Positions 5,162-7,999 of a stretch of 7,999 nucleotides of DNA are shown here, piece by piece. The translations under genes and the position numbers were made by a program. A model generated the notes under the pieces. It was given only the letters and a program-made list of their open reading frames with translations, made no database searches and had not been told where the DNA came from. How positions within the stretch are numbered: the first letter of the stretch is position 1; each line of letters begins with the position of its first letter. The stretch comes from Gammaproteobacteria bacterium. Lineage in GTDB: Bacteria > Pseudomonadota > Gammaproteobacteria > UBA7966. The stretch covers positions 1-7,999 of the forward strand of contig DNIF01000113.1 of the NCBI GenBank assembly GCA_003485715.1. Reading direction: 5' to 3'.

Positions 5162-6142
5162 ATGGGAGTGGCCGCCCGGGCGGGCCACCCGGGAAGAATA
5201 TCCTTGATTCTGCTGGGCCGAGGCCCTTACTTCGGTCGTGTCCTGCTGCTGGCGTGGGCGGTGGCGATGGTCTCCCATCCGCCACATCCCGCGCTGGCAC
5301 TGCAGCGTGTGGTGGGTTGTGAGGCCCTGCCGCTGGTAGCGGGTGTTTATTTTGCGGGTCTGCAGGTGCTGCTCAGCTATTGGGCCGTGCTGCGGCTGCG
5401 GGACGCCGGGCAGTCCCCCCTCTGGGCCTTCTCGACCTGGGTTGGGGCACTGCCCGGGTTGGCCGCCGGGATGGGCTATCCCATGGCCGGCGAGGCGCAG
5501 GCGCTGGCCTACGGTCTCGGCATCCTGGCGACTCTCGGCATCGGCGCCCTGGAACCGGTCGCACGGGGCGGGGTGCGCATCGCCCACGAGCACTGGGTGG
5601 GACGCTACGGCCGGCGCCTGCTGCTGCCGGTCATTCTCCTGCAGGTGCTAGTGCTCGCGCCCCGCTCGGATGCCGCCGTCGCCCGCTGGCTCATCGAGGA
5701 CGGCATGCACATCGCCCCGGTGCTGCAGCAGGCGGTGGAGACACGCTGGCGCGCGGAGGGCCGTCTGCCGGATTCGAATCATGCGGCAGGACTGCCCCCA
5801 CCTGAGGGCCTGACAGGCAATGCGGTGGCCTACTCCGGGGTTGGCCCCGACGGCCGCGTGTACCTGGTCTTCGAGCACCCACGGCTGCCCTGTCCGGTGC
5901 GCGGTGCCCGAATCGAACTCGTACCCGAAGAGACCGGATCAGATCTGCTGTGGCGCTGTGTCACTGCCCTGCCCGAGGCCGTCCGTCCCCATGCCTGTCG
6001 TGAGCCGCCCGCTCCGCTATCGAGCGTGGGAGCTGCGAGCACGCCGGATGCGTCCGGATTGCAGCCATCGGCCGGTGCTGCGGTGGCGGGGGGGATGCTC
6101 CCACGGCGACCGGGAGTCTGTGGGACCATGGGCCCGGCATGA
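5162..6142 (+). CDS. Membrane protein with DUF805-like helices and a pilin-like C-terminal domain
   Basis: Up to 326 aa; function not recognised. The N-terminal half has hydrophobic segments at about residues 24-37, 54-78, 87-128 and 152-167. The stretch YWAVLRLRDAGQSPLWAF (73-90) resembles the DUF805 signature. A domain at about 170-270 follows: a long helix (AVARWLIEDGMHIAPVLQQAVETRW), then EGRLPDSNHAAGL, TGNAVAYSGVGPDGRVYLVF and a strand-rich end with Cys244 and Cys266. This pattern recalls type IV pilin globular domains that occur fused to membrane domains. The last 55 residues are low-complexity. The start is unclear: ATG 5162 has no ribosome site and would put a GC hairpin (5168-5188) inside the gene. 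TTG 5204 has GGGAAG 7 bases upstream and begins just before the likely domain. Its stop overlaps tadA (ATGA). It may be an accessory envelope protein; the pilin likeness is by eye. Confidence 0.68.
   Translation: MGVAARAGHPGRISLILLGRGPYFGRVLLLAWAVAMVSHPPHPALALQRVVGCEALPLVAGVYFAGLQVLLSYWAVLRLRDAGQSPLWAFSTWVGALPGLAAGMGYPMAGEAQALAYGLGILATLGIGALEPVARGGVRIAHEHWVGRYGRRLLLPVILLQVLVLAPRSDAAVARWLIEDGMHIAPVLQQAVETRWRAEGRLPDSNHAAGLPPPEGLTGNAVAYSGVGPDGRVYLVFEHPRLPCPVRGARIELVPEETGSDLLWRCVTALPEAVRPHACREPPAPLSSVGAASTPDASGLQPSAGAAVAGGMLPRRPGVCGTMGPA
5168..5188 (+). other. GC-rich hairpin at the 5' end of the membrane-protein gene
   Basis: GTGGCC (5168-5173) pairs with GGCCAC (5183-5188) around a 9-base GC loop. 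It lacks a T-run. If the downstream gene starts at TTG 5204, this hairpin lies between genes and could end or attenuate the repressor/histidine-rich transcript. Confidence 0.4.
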
Positions 6143-6714
6143 GCCCCTTCGACTCCACCGATCTGCACTGGATGCGGCTGGCCATGGCCGAGGCGGTTGC
6201 GGCGGAGGCTGCCGGAGAGGTCCCGGTCGGGGCGGTGCTCGTGCAGGCCGGCGAACTGCTGGCGACGGCCGGGAACCGCCCCATCGCGCAGAGCGATCCC
6301 TCGGCCCACGCGGAGATGCTGGTGCTGCGTGCCGCTGCTGCCCGGATGCGGAACTATCGCCTCCCCGGCAGCACGCTGTACGTGACGCTGGAGCCCTGTG
6401 TGATGTGCGCCGGTGCCATCGTCCTCGCGCGCGTCGAACGGGTGGTCTTCGCCGCCACCGATCCGCGGGCGGGGGCGGCGGGGAGTGTCTTCGATGTGTT
6501 GAATGTCAATCGGCTGAATCATGCCGTCGTGCTGCACGGCGGTTGTCTGGCGGACGAGTCGGCCAGGCTGTTGCGCGATTTCTTCCGGGCGCGGCGCGGG
6601 CGACGCGTGGCTCCGGGGCTTGAAGTCGATGGCGAGGCCGCGACCGGGGCTGCCACGGCAGCGGTCCCGCGCGCCGTATCGGCGGTTGGGCCTGAACAGG
6701 GTGAGGGCGCATGA
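6139..6714 (+). CDS. tadA: tRNA-specific adenosine deaminase TadA
   Basis: This 191-aa zinc-dependent deaminase converts adenosine 34 to inosine in the anticodon of tRNA-Arg(ACG), allowing it to read several arginine codons. The cytidine/deoxycytidylate-deaminase fold is clear. GEVPVGAVLV lies at 26-35, the catalytic zinc motif His57-Ala-Glu59 in SAHAEMLVLR, and PCVMC (Cys87, Cys90) in TLEPCVMCAGAIVLARVERVVF. DPRAGAAGSVFDVLN and a final helix with LLRDFFRARR follow. The core ends near residue 158. The remaining 33 residues are a low-complexity alanine-rich extension beyond the usual E. coli-like length. ATG 6139 overlaps the upstream stop and no ribosome site is visible, so translation is probably coupled. 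The stop overlaps pncC in the same way. TadA is usually essential. Confidence 0.96.
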   Translation: MSPFDSTDLHWMRLAMAEAVAAEAAGEVPVGAVLVQAGELLATAGNRPIAQSDPSAHAEMLVLRAAAARMRNYRLPGSTLYVTLEPCVMCAGAIVLARVERVVFAATDPRAGAAGSVFDVLNVNRLNHAVVLHGGCLADESARLLRDFFRARRGRRVAPGLEVDGEAATGAATAAVPRAVSAVGPEQGEGA

Positions 6715-7205
6715 ACGACGAGGCCTGCCGCGACCTGGCCGAGCCACTCGGCGCTGCCTGCCGGGCGCGCGGTCTGGTGCTCGGGACGGCGGAGTCGTGT
6801 ACTGCCGGTGGCATCGCGGCGGCGCTCACGGCAGTGGCAGGCAGCTCGGCCTGGTTCGATGGTGGTTACGTCAGCTATTCCAATGACGCCAAGCAGGCCA
6901 TGCTCGGAGTGCATGCCGGCACCCTCGCCCGCGCCGGCGCAGTGAGTGCGGAGGTGGTGGCCGAGATGGCGGCGGGTGTGCTCGGCCGGCGACCGGTGGA
7001 CTGGGCGGTGGCCGTGAGCGGCATCGCCGGGCCCGACGGCGGCAGTCCCGGGAAGCCGGTCGGGCTGGTCTGGTTCGCCTGGATGGCCCGTGATGCAGAG
7101 CCTGAGCTGGAGTCCCGGGTCTTCCCGGGCGACCGTGCCGCCGTGCGGCAGGCGACGGTCAGGCACGCGCTTGCCGGTCTGCTCGGGCGCATCCTCGACC
7201 CCTGA
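6711..7205 (+). CDS. pncC: Nicotinamide-nucleotide amidohydrolase PncC (CinA C-terminal domain)
   Basis: This 164-aa cytoplasmic enzyme of the CinA C-terminal family hydrolyses NMN to nicotinate mononucleotide, recycling the NMN released by NAD-dependent DNA ligase. Visible motifs are GTAESCTAGGIAAALT (25-40), which holds the catalytic serine region (Ser29); YVSYSNDAKQAMLGV (53-67); SGIAGPDGG (103-111); and KPVGLVWFAW (115-124). Length matches stand-alone bacterial PncC (E. coli YgaD type), so the N-terminal CinA half is naturally absent. ATG 6711 overlaps the tadA stop, with GAGGG (6703-6707) just upstream. Placement directly before recA is the common gammaproteobacterial arrangement. Confidence 0.95.
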   Translation: MNDEACRDLAEPLGAACRARGLVLGTAESCTAGGIAAALTAVAGSSAWFDGGYVSYSNDAKQAMLGVHAGTLARAGAVSAEVVAEMAAGVLGRRPVDWAVAVSGIAGPDGGSPGKPVGLVWFAWMARDAEPELESRVFPGDRAAVRQATVRHALAGLLGRILDP

Positions 7206-7207
7206 AC

Positions 7208-7240
7208 CGCGCCTCTGGCGCGAGCGCCGGGCATGCCCGG
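7208..7240 (+). terminator. Tandem hairpins between pncC and recA, possible transcript end
   Basis: CGCGCC (7208-7213) pairs with GGCGCG (7217-7222) around TCT. CCGGG (7227-7231) pairs with CCCGG (7236-7240) around CATG. They lie immediately after the pncC stop. No T-run follows, so this is not a classical intrinsic terminator; it may slow polymerase or protect the 3' end. Confidence 0.4.
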
Positions 7241-7267
7241 TTCGGCCGCTGGGCCCTGTGTTAGGCT
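7241..7267 (+). promoter_or_regulatory. Weak candidate recA promoter
   Basis: TAGGCT (7262-7267) could be a -10, with TTCGGC (7241-7246) 15 bases upstream as a poor -35. No CTG-N10-CAG LexA box is present between pncC and recA. The ribosome site CAGGA (7296-7300) is 8 bases before the recA ATG. Confidence 0.3.
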
Positions 7268-7308
7268 CGCGCTCAAGTCTCGTTTCCCGTCGCAACAGGA
7301 TTGAAACC

Positions 7309-7999
7309 ATGGAAGATAATCGCAGAAAGGCGCTGGCAGCCGCGCTCGGGCAGATCGAGAAGCAGTTCGGCAAGGGCTCGGTGATGCGCATGGGCGATGC
7401 CGCCGTGACGAGCATCGACGTCGTCTCCTCCGGCTCCCTCTCGCTCGACCTGGCGCTGGGCGTCGGTGGTCTGCCGCGCGGGCGCATCGTCGAGATCTAC
7501 GGCCCGGAGTCCTCGGGCAAGACGACCCTCGCCCTGCATGCGGTGGCCGAGACCCAGAAGCTCGGTGGTACGGCGGCCTACGTGGATGCGGAACATGCGC
7601 TCGATCCGAGCTATGCACAGAAGCTCGGGGTGAATATCGACGACATGCTCGTCTCGCAGCCCGACACCGGCGAGCAGGCCCTCGAAATCACCGACATGCT
7701 CGTGCGTTCAGGTGCGGTGGACCTCATCGTTGTTGATTCCGTCGCGGCGCTCACACCGAAGGCCGAGATCGAGGGCGAGATGGGCGATACGCACGTCGGC
7801 CTGCAGGCCCGGCTCATGTCGCAGGCCCTGCGCAAGCTTACGGCCAACATCAAGCGCTCGAACTGCCTGGTCATCTTCATCAACCAGATCCGCATGAAGA
7901 TCGGCGTGATGTTCGGCAACCCGGAGACCACCACCGGCGGCAATGCGCTCAAGTTCTACGCCTCGGTACGGCTCGATATCCGCCGCATCGGTGCCATCA
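7309..7999 (+). CDS. recA: Recombinase RecA (5' part, runs off the window)
   Basis: The first 230 residues of RecA are present; the rest lies beyond the window. RecA is the ATP-dependent DNA strand-exchange protein, which also triggers LexA self-cleavage in the SOS response. The N-terminal helix ends in KQFGKGSVMRMG (18-29). Walker A is GPESSGKT (65-72), and the catalytic glutamate is Glu96 in DAEHALDP. Walker B is LIVVDSVAAL (139-148). Loop L1 is EGEMGDTHVG (155-164), and loop L2 runs from NQIRMKIGVMFG to ETTTGGNALKF (192-216). All match proteobacterial RecA closely, with no frameshift or intein within the visible part. ATG 7309 is set by CAGGA (7296-7300) and by alignment with the standard N-terminus. 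Confidence 0.98.
   Translation, partial: MEDNRRKALAAALGQIEKQFGKGSVMRMGDAAVTSIDVVSSGSLSLDLALGVGGLPRGRIVEIYGPESSGKTTLALHAVAETQKLGGTAAYVDAEHALDPSYAQKLGVNIDDMLVSQPDTGEQALEITDMLVRSGAVDLIVVDSVAALTPKAEIEGEMGDTHVGLQARLMSQALRKLTANIKRSNCLVIFINQIRMKIGVMFGNPETTTGGNALKFYASVRLDIRRIGAI

Noticed and set aside
4655..5593. Reverse-strand open frame of 312 codons across the histidine-rich gene
   Set aside because: It is antisense to well-supported genes, low in complexity and shows no recognisable domain. Long antisense frames are common at this GC content.
5830..6747. Reverse-strand open frame of 305 codons
   Set aside because: It is antisense to the membrane-protein gene and tadA. Its arginine/proline/glycine-rich translation is typical of a GC shadow.
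6519..7487. Reverse-strand open frame of 322 codons over tadA, pncC and recA
   Set aside because: It lies opposite three conserved genes and has no family resemblance, so it is a shadow frame.

Overview
This is a GC-rich, gene-dense bacterial chromosome segment, most likely from a gammaproteobacterium. The adjacent order tadA, pncC (cinA-like), recA and the RecA sequence point that way. The genus cannot be fixed by reading alone. The window holds 11 genes besides the partial recA, on both strands. No tRNA, rRNA, CRISPR array or insertion sequence was seen.

Left end (1-363, + strand): a HigA-type XRE antitoxin gene whose toxin partner would lie upstream of the window. It ends tail to tail with the next block, with only 3 bases between the two stop codons.

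Metal-stress block 1 (367-4273): a leftward operon bufA-bufB-bufC-bufD. It encodes a secreted cysteine-containing RiPP precursor (DUF2282), a DUF692/MNIO iron-dependent oxidative enzyme, its DUF2063 partner and a DoxX-like membrane protein. This matches the bufferin (Caulobacter), Gig (Legionella) and Hvf (Haemophilus) copper-binding peptide pathways. Divergent from it is a sigF-nrsF pair: an ECF sigma factor and a six-helix DUF1109 anti-sigma factor that keeps the family's cysteine pair. The 260-bp divergent region carries two outward-facing copies of the same promoter pattern, TGTAACCGAA followed by CGAACT. This indicates that SigF drives both the buf operon and its own operon. The expected circuit is that metal disturbs NrsF, SigF is released, and the modified peptide is made, exported and binds copper in the periplasm.

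Metal-stress block 2 (4315-5113, + strand): an SmtB/ArsR-type repressor with recognisable alpha3N-like and alpha5 metal sites. Its promoter and a 26-bp operator-like palindrome run into its own start codon. It is translationally coupled to a 115-aa protein that is about 24% histidine and built of two 37-residue repeats, probably a zinc (or similar) buffer or chaperone. No transporter gene accompanies them in the window.

Right end (5162-7999, + strand): an unnamed membrane protein (DUF805-like helices plus a pilin-like extracytoplasmic domain), tadA (tRNA A34 deaminase) and pncC (NMN amidohydrolase) follow each other with ATGA overlaps. Two GC-rich hairpins then precede recA, which runs off the window end. 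Six of the gene junctions in the window are four-base ATGA overlaps, so the region is organised as compact, translationally coupled units.
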